Position numbers and translations under genes: made by a program. From CAYIRQ01 sp964365905 (GTDB taxonomy: Bacteria > Patescibacteriota > Gracilibacteria > Peribacterales > Peribacteraceae), in the NCBI GenBank assembly GCA_964365905.1, contig CAYIRQ010000060.1, positions 1 through 9,439 on the forward strand: a DNA stretch of 9,439 bases. The letters are read 5' to 3'. Positions 1 to 5,521 of the stretch are shown here, piece by piece. Under the pieces are notes generated by a model. That model searched no databases and was not told the origin of the DNA. It worked only from the letters and a program-made list of their open reading frames with translations. The stretch's first letter is position 1. Each line of letters begins with the position of its first letter.

Positions 1-859
1 ACGACTGCGTGAAGCCGCAGGGGAGGAAAAAGGTGAATGCGCCGAGCGCGAAGGGCGCGGCGGGATGTTCGCTCTCCGAGAGGGAAGTAATCCATCGGGA
101 GAGCGCTTTGGGAGGACGAATGGGGAAGCTCCCCTTGGGGACAATGTGGAGGATCGTGAGCGCCAGAGAGAGCATGAGCAGAGCAACCCCGATATTGATG
201 TACCCTGTCACGATGGGGGATAGGGTCAACGAAGTGCCGAGGAGGCCGATCGCGCCGCCAAGAGTGAAGTACGAAACGAGACGGCCAATATTAAAGTGGA
301 GGAGCGGGCGGAATTTCTCCCGCGGGGTTTCTGCTTGTCGCAGTTCGTTATGTTTCGCTGCGAGCGCAAGGAGGAGGCCGCCCGTCACCGCGAGACAGCT
401 GCTTGTCCCTGCGACGAGTCCGATGAGAAGGATGCCGCCAAAGCTCAGTGCCCCCGACGTTGAGGGAGCGAGGGAGACGAGATCGAACGTCTGCAGCAGC
501 TTGTATCCGGCAAAGATGATGAGAAGACAGGCGCCGATTTCCATCCATTTCTGGTTTGGAGATTCTCGCGGGCAAACACCCGTCGGGCATGCCGCAGTTT
601 CTGCACGGGGGGATCGGGTGGAGGAGCCGTTGTCGATGCTGTACCCGGAGCTTACGATGACTCGTTCGATCTCTTCACCATTCGGAAGATGGGACACATC
701 TGCTGTGATCGTTGCGATCCCTGTGCGGTGACTAACGTCGCAGTCGAGGATGCCGGGAACAGCCTTGAGTTTCCGCTCGAGGAGGAGTTCGCAGCTCCCG
801 CACGTCATGCCGACGATCCGGATCGTCGCCTGCTTTTGTGTCGGTGGTTGGTTGTCCAT
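1..859 (-). CDS. HMA-domain / DsbD-like (TauE/SafE-type) membrane protein, 3' end outside window
   Basis: This minus-strand frame is open from ATG 859 to the window edge (286 codons, no stop seen). Residues 10-76 are a heavy-metal-associated fold with the metal site GMTCGSCE (C20, C23) and the usual alternating hydrophobic pattern. A linker with a further cysteine pair, ACPTGVCP (C91, C96), follows. From about residue 105 come membrane segments (about 105-125, 135-166, 190-215, 218-243), with AGTSSCLAVTGG and, near the edge, FFLPCGFTQ. These match the DsbD_2/TauE-SafE family of membrane proteins, which often occur with an N-terminal HMA domain and are linked to copper or thiol handling. That function is family knowledge and inference. 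No Shine-Dalgarno precedes the ATG; 72 bases separate it from the upstream secreted-protein gene, so it is probably translated from the same mRNA. The missing part should hold the last membrane helices. Confidence 0.87.
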   Translation of the reverse strand, partial: MDNQPPTQKQATIRIVGMTCGSCELLLERKLKAVPGILDCDVSHRTGIATITADVSHLPNGEEIERVIVSSGYSIDNGSSTRSPRAETAACPTGVCPRESPNQKWMEIGACLLIIFAGYKLLQTFDLVSLAPSTSGALSFGGILLIGLVAGTSSCLAVTGGLLLALAAKHNELRQAETPREKFRPLLHFNIGRLVSYFTLGGAIGLLGTSLTLSPIVTGYINIGVALLMLSLALTILHIVPKGSFPIRPPKALSRWITSLSESEHPAAPFALGAFTFFLPCGFTQS

Positions 860-897
860 GGTTGGAGAGGGGAGGAAATGCTACGAAGAAAGAAGCA

Positions 898-913
898 CAC
901 GAATTCGTTCGTG
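898..913 (-). other. Intercistronic hairpin
   Basis: A perfect six-base-pair stem (CACGAA / TTCGTG) closes a four-base CGAA loop on the minus strand. It lies in the 72-base gap between the secreted-protein stop and the HMA-protein start. No T-run follows, so it is not an intrinsic terminator. It could be an mRNA processing or stability element, or chance. Confidence 0.3.
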
Positions 914-931
914 CCTTCATCATCGCGCACT

Positions 932-1435
932 TCACGCCCTCAGCACAACCGTTGCAAGGAGGGAGACGAGAGGAGGAGGCCCCCATGCATCTATCGCATT
1001 CTGCGATCCGAGAGAGGCAAATGTCGGAACGAAGCTACCTTCAAACATCATGGGGGAATCCGGGGTGGGGGAGCGCAATGCAAGGGAAGTCTCCGACGGG
1101 GAACCTCTGTCATCCTGGGTCCTCAGGCAGCGATCAGTTGGACAGAGCGAATGAGAGCCGAGTGCGTGGAGAGCGCTTTGCTGCGTATCGGCGCATGCAA
1201 GGATGCTTTCCTCCCCTTGTCCGCTTTGTGCACCTTGTGTTACCGGGAGCGACGGAAGCGCGGGGGTCATCACGATACTCATCGAAATCTCCTCAGAGGA
1301 AAGGGGGGTCACGAGTGAGATCGCTGGCTCTGCTGCAATCGCCTGCCCGACCGGCACGGTGAAAGCAACACCGGCGAGCACAAGATTTCCCAGTGCGAGG
1401 TGAAAGCCCATGGCGAGTGCGAGGAGCGACTTCAT
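932..1435 (-). CDS. Small secreted Cys/His protein, function unknown
   Basis: A 167-residue protein of no family I recognise. It begins with a signal-peptide-like stretch (residues 1-36, basic K2, hydrophobic core, ending in AIAAEP with a possible A-x-A cleavage site). The mature part is rich in Ser, Pro and Thr and looks poorly structured, but residues 81-103 hold C-x8-H-x4-H-x2-C-x4-C (C81, H90, H95, C98, C103), which could bind a metal or form disulfides. ATG 1435 is preferred over ATG 1444 because a strong extended -10 box overlaps the latter. The HMA membrane protein follows 72 bases downstream on the same strand, which suggests a shared role in metal or thiol handling outside the membrane; this is inference. 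The low complexity leaves some doubt that it is a real gene, but signal peptide, promoter and operon position all fit. Confidence 0.62.
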   Translation of the reverse strand: MKSLLALAMGFHLALGNLVLAGVAFTVPVGQAIAAEPAISLVTPLSSEEISMSIVMTPALPSLPVTQGAQSGQGEESILACADTQQSALHALGSHSLCPTDRCLRTQDDRGSPSETSLALRSPTPDSPMMFEGSFVPTFASLGSQNAIDAWGPPPLVSLLATVVLRA

Positions 1436-1442
1436 TGACACC

Positions 1443-1451
1443 ATTATACCA
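1443..1451 (-). promoter_or_regulatory. Extended -10 promoter for the secreted-protein/HMA unit
   Basis: The minus strand reads TGGTATAAT, a perfect extended -10 (TGn plus TATAAT). No good -35 is visible 16-18 bases upstream, as is usual for extended -10 promoters. Seven bases separate the box from ATG 1435, so the transcript would start at or within a base or two of the start codon. Confidence 0.7.
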
Positions 1452-1525
1452 CTTTGCGGTCTTTCTTTCCTAGTGTCGATGCTCCGGCCTTTGCAGACAT
1501 GCGCTGTTGGATATTTTGCCGATGT

Positions 1526-1861
1526 TTACAGAGTTTTCAGGGAAGCCTTCAGAGCTTTTCTCAGGGCCGGCAGATCTTCCTCATACGCCTTCCATAGGAT
1601 TTCCAGATCAACCTCGAAGTAATGATGGATGAGTTTGTTCCGCATGCCGATGATGTCGGCAAATGGAATATCGCGATATAGCTGCCGATACTCTGTGGTC
1701 AATTTACCTGCTGCTTCCCCAAGAATTTCAAAGAGTCGTACGCAGGCATGCATGCGAAGAGGATCGCTGACGAATTCTCTAAAGGTACGATCACCCAGGA
1801 CTTTCTGGATTTCATCGATGGCATCAATCATGTGCCGGACAAATAGTTCGTCGGTCTTCAT
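1526..1861 (-). CDS. hepT: HepT-like HEPN RNase toxin (DUF86 family)
   Basis: A 111-residue helical protein of the HEPN/DUF86 family. It carries the active-site motif R-x4-H-x-Y as R74-NKLI-H79-H-Y81, diagnostic of HepT toxins, which cleave RNA as dimers. In characterised pairs the cognate MntA nucleotidyltransferase blocks HepT by adding AMP groups to the motif tyrosine; that tyrosine is present. Length is normal and all three motif residues are intact, so the toxin is probably active. Its ATG overlaps the mntA stop by four bases (ATGA), showing translational coupling with the antitoxin made first. No Shine-Dalgarno is visible. The pair lies in a stretch of lower GC than its flanks, consistent with a mobile stress or phage-defence module. 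Substrate RNA cannot be told from sequence. Confidence 0.93.
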   Translation of the reverse strand: MKTDELFVRHMIDAIDEIQKVLGDRTFREFVSDPLRMHACVRLFEILGEAAGKLTTEYRQLYRDIPFADIIGMRNKLIHHYFEVDLEILWKAYEEDLPALRKALKASLKTL

Positions 1862-2163
1862 GCGACAGATTCAAACAACGGTTCTGCTTCCTGCACGACG
1901 ACCGATCGAAAATACTTACTGAGGCTCTTGGGCGTGCAGAGGTCGACGTCTCTGCCGAGCGCTTTGCTCATTTCACGTTCCATGCGCACCAAAGAAAATA
2001 TGCTGATGGGTGTGCCAAACTCAATGAGAAGATCGACATCGCTTTTTTCGTTTGCTGTCCCATGCAAGTGCGAACCGAAGAGGGAAACGCGACGAACATG
2101 ACGGCGGAGCGGCGATGTACGCAGAACTTCCCGCAGCCGCTTCTGGATTTCATCCTTTTTCAT
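1858..2163 (-). CDS. mntA: MntA-like minimal nucleotidyltransferase antitoxin
   Basis: A 101-residue minimal nucleotidyltransferase. The motif GS-x10-D-x-D appears as G30-S31...D42-V-D44, and a third likely metal-binding aspartate is in RDVDLCT (D72/D74). In this family the protein transfers AMP to the HepT tyrosine and so silences the toxin. ATG 2163 (MKKDEIQ) is chosen over the in-frame ATG 2199 because a TATACT -10 box lies between them, seven bases before 2163, and because MntA homologues begin just before the helix seen here. It overlaps hepT by ATGA. The kinase gene upstream ends 36 bases before the start, so the pair may be transcribed both from its own promoter and by read-through. 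Confidence 0.92.
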   Translation of the reverse strand: MKKDEIQKRLREVLRTSPLRRHVRRVSLFGSHLHGTANEKSDVDLLIEFGTPISIFSLVRMEREMSKALGRDVDLCTPKSLSKYFRSVVVQEAEPLFESVA

Positions 2164-2170
2164 GGCCACG

Positions 2171-2176
2171 AGTATA
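2171..2176 (-). promoter_or_regulatory. -10 box for mntA-hepT
   Basis: TATACT on the minus strand is followed by seven bases and then ATG 2163, predicting a leaderless or nearly leaderless mRNA. No clear -35 hexamer is seen at the usual spacing. The same spacing recurs at other genes here, which raises confidence. Confidence 0.55.
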
Positions 2177-2199
2177 CTCTTTTGAACATTACAAGGCAT

Positions 2200-3126
2200 C
2201 TACACATTGCCTGACGAGGAGCCTGTGTTCATGAGACTTTCAAGTGCCTGAGCGAATGAAAGATCAATCTTGCTCATACCTGTTCCCTCCAAGGTCCAAC
2301 AATTGCTGATGATGTAATCAACGTATGCCCAACCAGCAATGCGAGCCTCATCGTAACCAAGAGCTTTGGCAATCATGGTCACCCTCAACTGAAGTAGTTC
2401 ATCTGTTGGCCTATCACTCCAATTATTGATAATAAATCTCGATCCGTTAAACGAAGGGTCGCCAATCACTCCCTTGGGATCGATGGCAATCCAGCCTCTT
2501 TTCTCATCGCACAGAATATTGTCGTGGTGAAGATCGCCATGCAGGAGCTTTTCTTCTTTTTTGGTTGCATCGAGTTTTTCAAATGTACGCTGCGCCTGAT
2601 CAAGTATGGAATGAGTGATAGTTCCTTTCACATTCATGTTCCGTACCCGCTCAAAGACTTTTGCCCAATCAGCGAGCGAAGGAAATTTGTGATTCTTTGG
2701 CACATTTACAGGTATTCCTCGCAGGAGAGGCAGCGCAATCTGTGTTGCCTCTGGATCATTTTTCAGATGAGTCTCCCTCAAACTGGTACCGGGAGTGAGT
2801 CTTTCTACAATGAATGCTCGCAATTTCACATTGTGTTCAAGAATTCGTACGGAGTATTTTCCGGGGAAGTAACGCAATGACTCAATTTCTGTGAGCACCT
2901 CTTTTTCCTTGGGGAAGCCGATCTTTAATATTGCCTTCTGATTGTCCTTGGTTCGCACAGGGGCAATGAAGTTGTAAGACAGATCGTAGGCATGAGGCTC
3001 TAGGGTGAGTTCCCACTGCTCTTTGCACTCTTCGATGATGGCAGGAAGTTCCTTTATCCACTTCTCTTCCTCTTCTTCCCAAGCTTCATGAACATTCCTG
3101 CGAAAGGTTTCAGGTAGTTGGAACAT
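2200..3126 (-). CDS. Aminoglycoside/hydroxyurea-phosphotransferase-like kinase (APH(6)/hur-type)
   Basis: A 308-residue protein with an APH/choline-kinase fold. Visible features are the probable ATP-binding lysine in AILKIG (K68), the catalytic loop HGDLHHDN (residues 196-203, D198 the likely base, N203 metal ligand) and the metal-binding IDPKG (215-219, in place of DFG) followed by GVIGDP. The HGDLHHDN...IDPKGVIGDP combination fits the streptomycin 6-kinase/hydroxyurea kinase family; the natural substrate in environmental bacteria is unknown and resistance should not be assumed. The N-terminus is unusually acidic (EEEEE at 17-21). Base composition is visibly lower in GC (sampled rows 40-50%) than the fusion gene at 5522 (about 62% in one sampled row), suggesting transfer. 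It starts nine bases after the encoded CCA of tRNA-Gly, so it probably shares the tRNA promoter. No Shine-Dalgarno. Confidence 0.88.
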   Translation of the reverse strand: MFQLPETFRRNVHEAWEEEEEKWIKELPAIIEECKEQWELTLEPHAYDLSYNFIAPVRTKDNQKAILKIGFPKEKEVLTEIESLRYFPGKYSVRILEHNVKLRAFIVERLTPGTSLRETHLKNDPEATQIALPLLRGIPVNVPKNHKFPSLADWAKVFERVRNMNVKGTITHSILDQAQRTFEKLDATKKEEKLLHGDLHHDNILCDEKRGWIAIDPKGVIGDPSFNGSRFIINNWSDRPTDELLQLRVTMIAKALGYDEARIAGWAYVDYIISNCWTLEGTGMSKIDLSFAQALESLMNTGSSSGNV

Positions 3127-3135
3127 GCATCGGTT

Positions 3136-3210
3136 TGGAGCGGGTAACGGGAATCGAACCCGTATCTCTGCCTTGGCAAGGCAATGTAATAACCATTATA
3201 CGATACCCGC
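3136..3210 (-). tRNA. tRNA-Gly (anticodon GCC), CCA encoded
   Basis: The minus strand folds into a complete cloverleaf: acceptor GCGGGTA/TACCCGC, a short three-pair D stem GTA/TAC, anticodon stem TTGCC/GGCAG around loop TTGCCAA with anticodon GCC, a four-base variable loop, and T stem ACGGG/CCCGT with loop TTCGATT. The discriminator base is T (3139), followed by genomic CCA (3138-3136). The kinase ATG lies nine bases downstream. Confidence 0.97.
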
Positions 3211-3219
3211 GCAGGGCAC

Positions 3220-3249
3220 AGTATAAATGTTCCAGAAGCAAGGAGCCAA
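3220..3249 (-). promoter_or_regulatory. Promoter for tRNA-Gly and the kinase
   Basis: The minus strand carries TTGGCT (3249-3244), an 18-base spacer and TATACT (3225-3220). Nine bases separate the -10 box from the tRNA 5' end, so the primary transcript has little or no 5' leader. No terminator is seen between the tRNA and the kinase. Confidence 0.68.
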
Positions 3250-3280
3250 GGATGTTCTTCTATCGCCTGTCATGCCTTTA

Positions 3281-3829
3281 TCACATAAACCGCACGCTCT
3301 TGAAAATTTGCAGGAGTTCTCCCCACATCTCTTCGGTAATTTGCGTATGCATGATCGCGGTGAAGCCGTAAGCGATGCCTTCATTTGTCGTTACGAACTG
3401 GTAGTAGCGAATCGGTTCCGCTTTTGCATCCGGTGATGCATCGAAGATGTGGAGGAGCGTTTCATCGTCTCCGATGGTCATCGGTTCGGTGCTGACCGCG
3501 ACATAATTCGGTGCACGTTCGCGGGTGATTTCGATCGCGCGCTGGGCGAAGCTGAGACTGCTTTCCACTCGCTCCTGCAGGGGATCCTTCTTCACATGGA
3601 TTTGCATGAGAGAACCCGTCGCGCTTGCGGACTGCACCCGCACAAGCATACTTCCTTCCTCTCCGAATTGCTCTGTCGCTGCTATCCAATCAGGTGGGAG
3701 ACAGAGCGAGAAGCGCTCAATGGGCGCGCGATCAATGGGACAGTCAACCGTGAGAGAGTTTTCCTCCGGTTTGCAGCTCACGAGAGCGAGGGCAGCGATA
3801 AGGAGGAGGAAGGGAACTGCTTTTCGCAT
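3281..3829 (-). CDS. PsbP-like small lipoprotein
   Basis: A 182-residue protein with a lipoprotein signal: MRKAV, a hydrophobic core, then lipobox LVSC with C19 as the lipidated residue. The mature part follows the Mog1/PsbP-like pattern: FSLCLPPDW near the start, strands alternating through MLVRVQS and MQIHVKK, a central helix (SFAQRAIEITRE), then IRYYQFVTTNEGIAYGFTA and a last helix ending FKSVRF. Such lipoproteins are common in Gram-positive-like and CPR genomes; their molecular role is mostly unknown. ATG 3847 (adding MQRSAN) is an alternative start; the frame stays open to 4027, but there it runs through repeat DNA. The gene stands alone: its stop lies 32 bases upstream of the tRNA-Gly -35 box, with no clear terminator, and I could not pick a convincing promoter. 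Confidence 0.8.
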   Translation of the reverse strand: MRKAVPFLLLIAALALVSCKPEENSLTVDCPIDRAPIERFSLCLPPDWIAATEQFGEEGSMLVRVQSASATGSLMQIHVKKDPLQERVESSLSFAQRAIEITRERAPNYVAVSTEPMTIGDDETLLHIFDASPDAKAEPIRYYQFVTTNEGIAYGFTAIMHTQITEEMWGELLQIFKSVRFM

Positions 3830-3943
3830 GTTGGCTGATCGTTGCATGGGAATTTCACTTTGGAAAGAGGAAAGAACATAAACACAGACATTCCTTCTCT
3901 CTTGCTTGCCGGCCGAAGCTTGTGCATTCAGGAGAGAGAATCT

Positions 3944-4038
3944 TCCCCCTTCGCCAAGGCTACGGGGGACAGCCTTCGTAATAGACATGAGAGAACATAA
4001 CGTTTTGATGACACTGTTTTTCTCCACAAGCGAAGGCT
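3944..4038. repeat. Palindromic repeat cluster upstream of the lipoprotein gene
   Basis: Two inverted repeats sit here: TCCCCC/GGGGGA (3944-3949 with 3964-3969, enclosing TTCGCCAAGGCTAC) and AGCCTTCG/CGAAGGCT (3971-3978 with 4031-4038). The phrase CCCCCTTCGCCAAGGCTACG resembles short palindromes scattered through many environmental genomes; that resemblance is from memory, not a search. With the element at 4038-4145 it fills most of the 334-base gap 3848-4181, in which I see no credible gene. Confidence 0.5.
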
Positions 4039-4145
4039 GGGGGAGAAGGGTAGGTTGAGGGGAGATAGCAAACGATCACCCCTCACTCCCCGCCCGTACC
4101 GAACGGGTACGTTCGGGCGGGTACCTCTCTCCCGTAGGGAGAGAG
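4038..4145. repeat. Paired palindromic element, copy A
   Basis: The left arm (4038-4062) ends in GGTTGAGGGG. The right arm starts with CCCCTCACTCCCC (4079-4091) and ends in a perfect nine-base-pair hairpin, CTCTCTCCC-GTA-GGGAGAGAG (4125-4145). The left arm matches 6814-6838 at 21 of 25 positions by eye, and the right hairpin arms are identical to those at 6896-6916. It lies downstream of the EamA gene (minus) but has no T-run on either strand, so it is a dispersed element rather than a standard terminator. Confidence 0.65.
4091..4124. repeat. Palindromic insert inside copy A
   Basis: About 33 bases separate CCCCTCACTCCCC from the terminal hairpin here; copy B has almost nothing at that point. 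The insert is itself palindromic: CCGAAC/GTTCGG (4099-4104 with 4111-4116) inside CGCCCG/CGGGCG (4091-4096 with 4114-4119), with GTACC/GGTAC as an alternative pairing. Confidence 0.5.
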
Positions 4146-4181
4146 AATGTTGTTATTTGTTGTTGGCTTTTCTGGAATCTT

Positions 4182-5174
4182 TTAGGCTCGATGCAGTTTC
4201 TGTTCCAGATGTGCCGTGTGGTGCTTCTCACTTGGGTGCAATCCTAATGTTTCCAGAATGATGCTTCCCAGAATAATCAACGAACCGCCGAACGCGTGAT
4301 ACCAGAGAATGGGCTCATCGAGATACCAATGAGCAAAAAGCGTGCCGGTGACGACCGTGAGGCTTCCAAGGAGGGAGACCGTAGCCACAGGAAGGCGATC
4401 GAGGGCGACATAGAAGGTGAGCACGTTGCAGAAGCGGGCAATGAAGCAGAACCCGAGGAGGGCGGGAATCAAAGAAATCGGAAACGATCGGAGTTCGGCT
4501 ATGAGCTCATGATCGAAGAGCGGAGGTGCGCCTTCGCCCATGCTGCGGATCACGTGGAGAAGGAGAAATGCCGAAATGGCGGTGATGGAACGCACAAAGA
4601 TCGCAACTTGCGGCTCGACATGATGCAGATATTTGCGGAACGTGATGCTTCCGAGGCTGAAGGAGAGGCTTGCAAGAATGATGAGCATATCGCCGAACTG
4701 AATGGAAATACCTTCGGTGAAACCACGGAGTGCGACGATGAAGATCCCGAGAGCGATACTGATGCTTGCGATGGCATGTCCGACGGTCCAGCGTTCTCCG
4801 AGAACAAAGATCGCAAGGAGAATGAGGAACACCATTTCTGCATTCCCGAAGAGGTTTGCGTTCACAGCCGTGGTTGCATGGAGTCCGCTGAACCACATCG
4901 TTGGCGCAATCGTTCCGCTCAAGATGCCGACCCAGAGGAGGGGGCGGAACGCCCGGGGCGGCAGTGACATCAGTCGCTCAACGATTGGAACGAGGCCGAA
5001 CGACATGAGGAGAAACGAGAGCGTGATGAGTTCCGAGAGAAAGAGGAGTGAGAGAGGGGAGAGAGCAGCTGTCAGTGGTTTCGCGAACATGTTGTACGTG
5101 GAGCTCGCGAGGATCATGACGAGGAGCGAGATCCAGCCGACGGCCTGCGCGGAAATAGAGGGTTCGCGCCGCAA
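4182..5174 (-). CDS. EamA/DMT-family transporter
   Basis: A 330-residue inner-membrane protein with about ten hydrophobic helices in two similar halves, as in EamA (drug/metabolite transporter) proteins. The first half has helices near residues 12-31, 40-63, 77-98, 107-126 and 133-149, with the family's conserved glutamate just after helix 4 in FVLGERWT (E127). The second half repeats the pattern, with NVLTFYVALDRLPVATVSLL and then YLDEPILWYHAFGGSLIILG. The C-terminal tail is short and His/Lys rich. Substrate cannot be inferred; the family exports small metabolites or amino acids. The start is uncertain: the listed codon is TTG (5174), and no ATG or GTG lies in frame between the -10 box at 5227-5222 and there; an in-frame ATA at 5213 would add 13 residues. 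No partner gene adjoins it. Confidence 0.87.
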   Translation of the reverse strand: MRREPSISAQAVGWISLLVMILASSTYNMFAKPLTAALSPLSLLFLSELITLSFLLMSFGLVPIVERLMSLPPRAFRPLLWVGILSGTIAPTMWFSGLHATTAVNANLFGNAEMVFLILLAIFVLGERWTVGHAIASISIALGIFIVALRGFTEGISIQFGDMLIILASLSFSLGSITFRKYLHHVEPQVAIFVRSITAISAFLLLHVIRSMGEGAPPLFDHELIAELRSFPISLIPALLGFCFIARFCNVLTFYVALDRLPVATVSLLGSLTVVTGTLFAHWYLDEPILWYHAFGGSLIILGSIILETLGLHPSEKHHTAHLEQKLHRA

Positions 5175-5221
5175 GCGTACGAATGGCCACTGCTGGAGAA
5201 GTTCGATGTGTATTTCTCTCT

Positions 5222-5227
5222 ATTATA
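5222..5227 (-). promoter_or_regulatory. -10 box for the EamA gene
   Basis: A perfect TATAAT on the minus strand. Eight bases downstream begins an in-frame ATA codon (5213-5211), the spacing at which other genes here have ATG. No convincing -35 is visible. It lies in the divergent gap between EamA and tRNA-Leu, whose own promoter I could not identify. Confidence 0.55.
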
Positions 5228-5270
5228 CAATGGATCAGACTAGAACGCATCTTTGTCCTTTTGCATCAAA

Positions 5271-5356
5271 GCCGCTGTGGTGAAATGGCAGACACGAGTG
5301 ACTTAAGATCACTTGCCCGCAAGGGCGTGTAGGTTCGAGTCCTACCAGCGGCACCA
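5271..5356 (+). tRNA. tRNA-Leu (anticodon UAA), CCA encoded
   Basis: A class II tRNA: acceptor GCCGCTG/CAGCGGC, anticodon stem AGTGA/TCACT around loop CTTAAGA (anticodon TAA), a long variable arm GCCC-GCAA-GGGC typical of leucine tRNAs, T stem GTAGG/CCTAC with loop TTCGAGT, discriminator A (5353) and genomic CCA (5354-5356). The last two bases of CCA are also the start of a 13-base inverted repeat. Confidence 0.97.
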
Positions 5357-5475
5357 TTCGACTCGGCCCTTCGGTGCCTCGCTCATGGTCGTCACGCTGC
5401 GGCACTCCGGCCATTCTTTTGCCGAGTCGAATGACCCTGAGTGAGGTTCTGCGGAGCAGAACTGATCGAAGGGCC
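5355..5475. repeat. Nested palindromic repeat abutting tRNA-Leu
   Basis: A perfect 13-base inverted repeat (CATTCGACTCGGC, 5355-5367, with 5421-5433) encloses 53 bases. Beyond it is a perfect seven-pair hairpin GTTCTGC-GGA-GCAGAAC (5446-5462). A nine-base arm GGCCCTTCG (5365-5373) pairs with 5467-5475, overlapping the first arm, so two folds compete. CCTCGCTCA (5377-5385) nearly matches the complement of 5438-5446. The pattern CCCTGAG...CGAAGGG resembles dispersed palindromes in many bacteria (from memory). It may act as a tRNA 3' barrier or terminator, though no T-run follows. Confidence 0.65.
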
Positions 5476-5484
5476 CTCAAAGCA

Positions 5485-5513
5485 TTGAGATAAGGGTTCT
5501 TTTGCGCTATACT
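5485..5513 (+). promoter_or_regulatory. Sigma70-type promoter for the thioredoxin/CcdA-like gene
   Basis: TTGAGA (5485-5490), a 17-base spacer and TATACT (5508-5513): the best complete promoter in the window. Only eight bases separate the -10 box from ATG 5522, so transcription should start at or next to the start codon, giving a leaderless mRNA. Confidence 0.78.
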
Positions 5514-5521
5514 GATATGAG

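Noticed and set aside
9..1318. Long plus-strand open frames of 240 and 209 codons in the left part
   Set aside because: They run antisense to the HMA membrane protein and the secreted protein, have no recognisable domains, and their translations are rich in Arg, Cys and Ser as expected of shadow frames.
1858..2199. mntA starting at ATG 2199
   Set aside because: The extra residues match no family N-terminus and the TATACT box lies inside them, seven bases before ATG 2163.
3136..3210. tRNA-Gly as an integration site for the AT-richer block
   Set aside because: I found no copy of the tRNA 3' end at the other side of the block (around 1450-1530) and no integrase gene.
4296..4967. Plus-strand frame of 223 codons, very acidic
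   Set aside because: It is antisense to the EamA gene, whose helices and family motifs are clear; the Glu/Asp-rich translation is what the reverse complement of membrane-protein codons gives.
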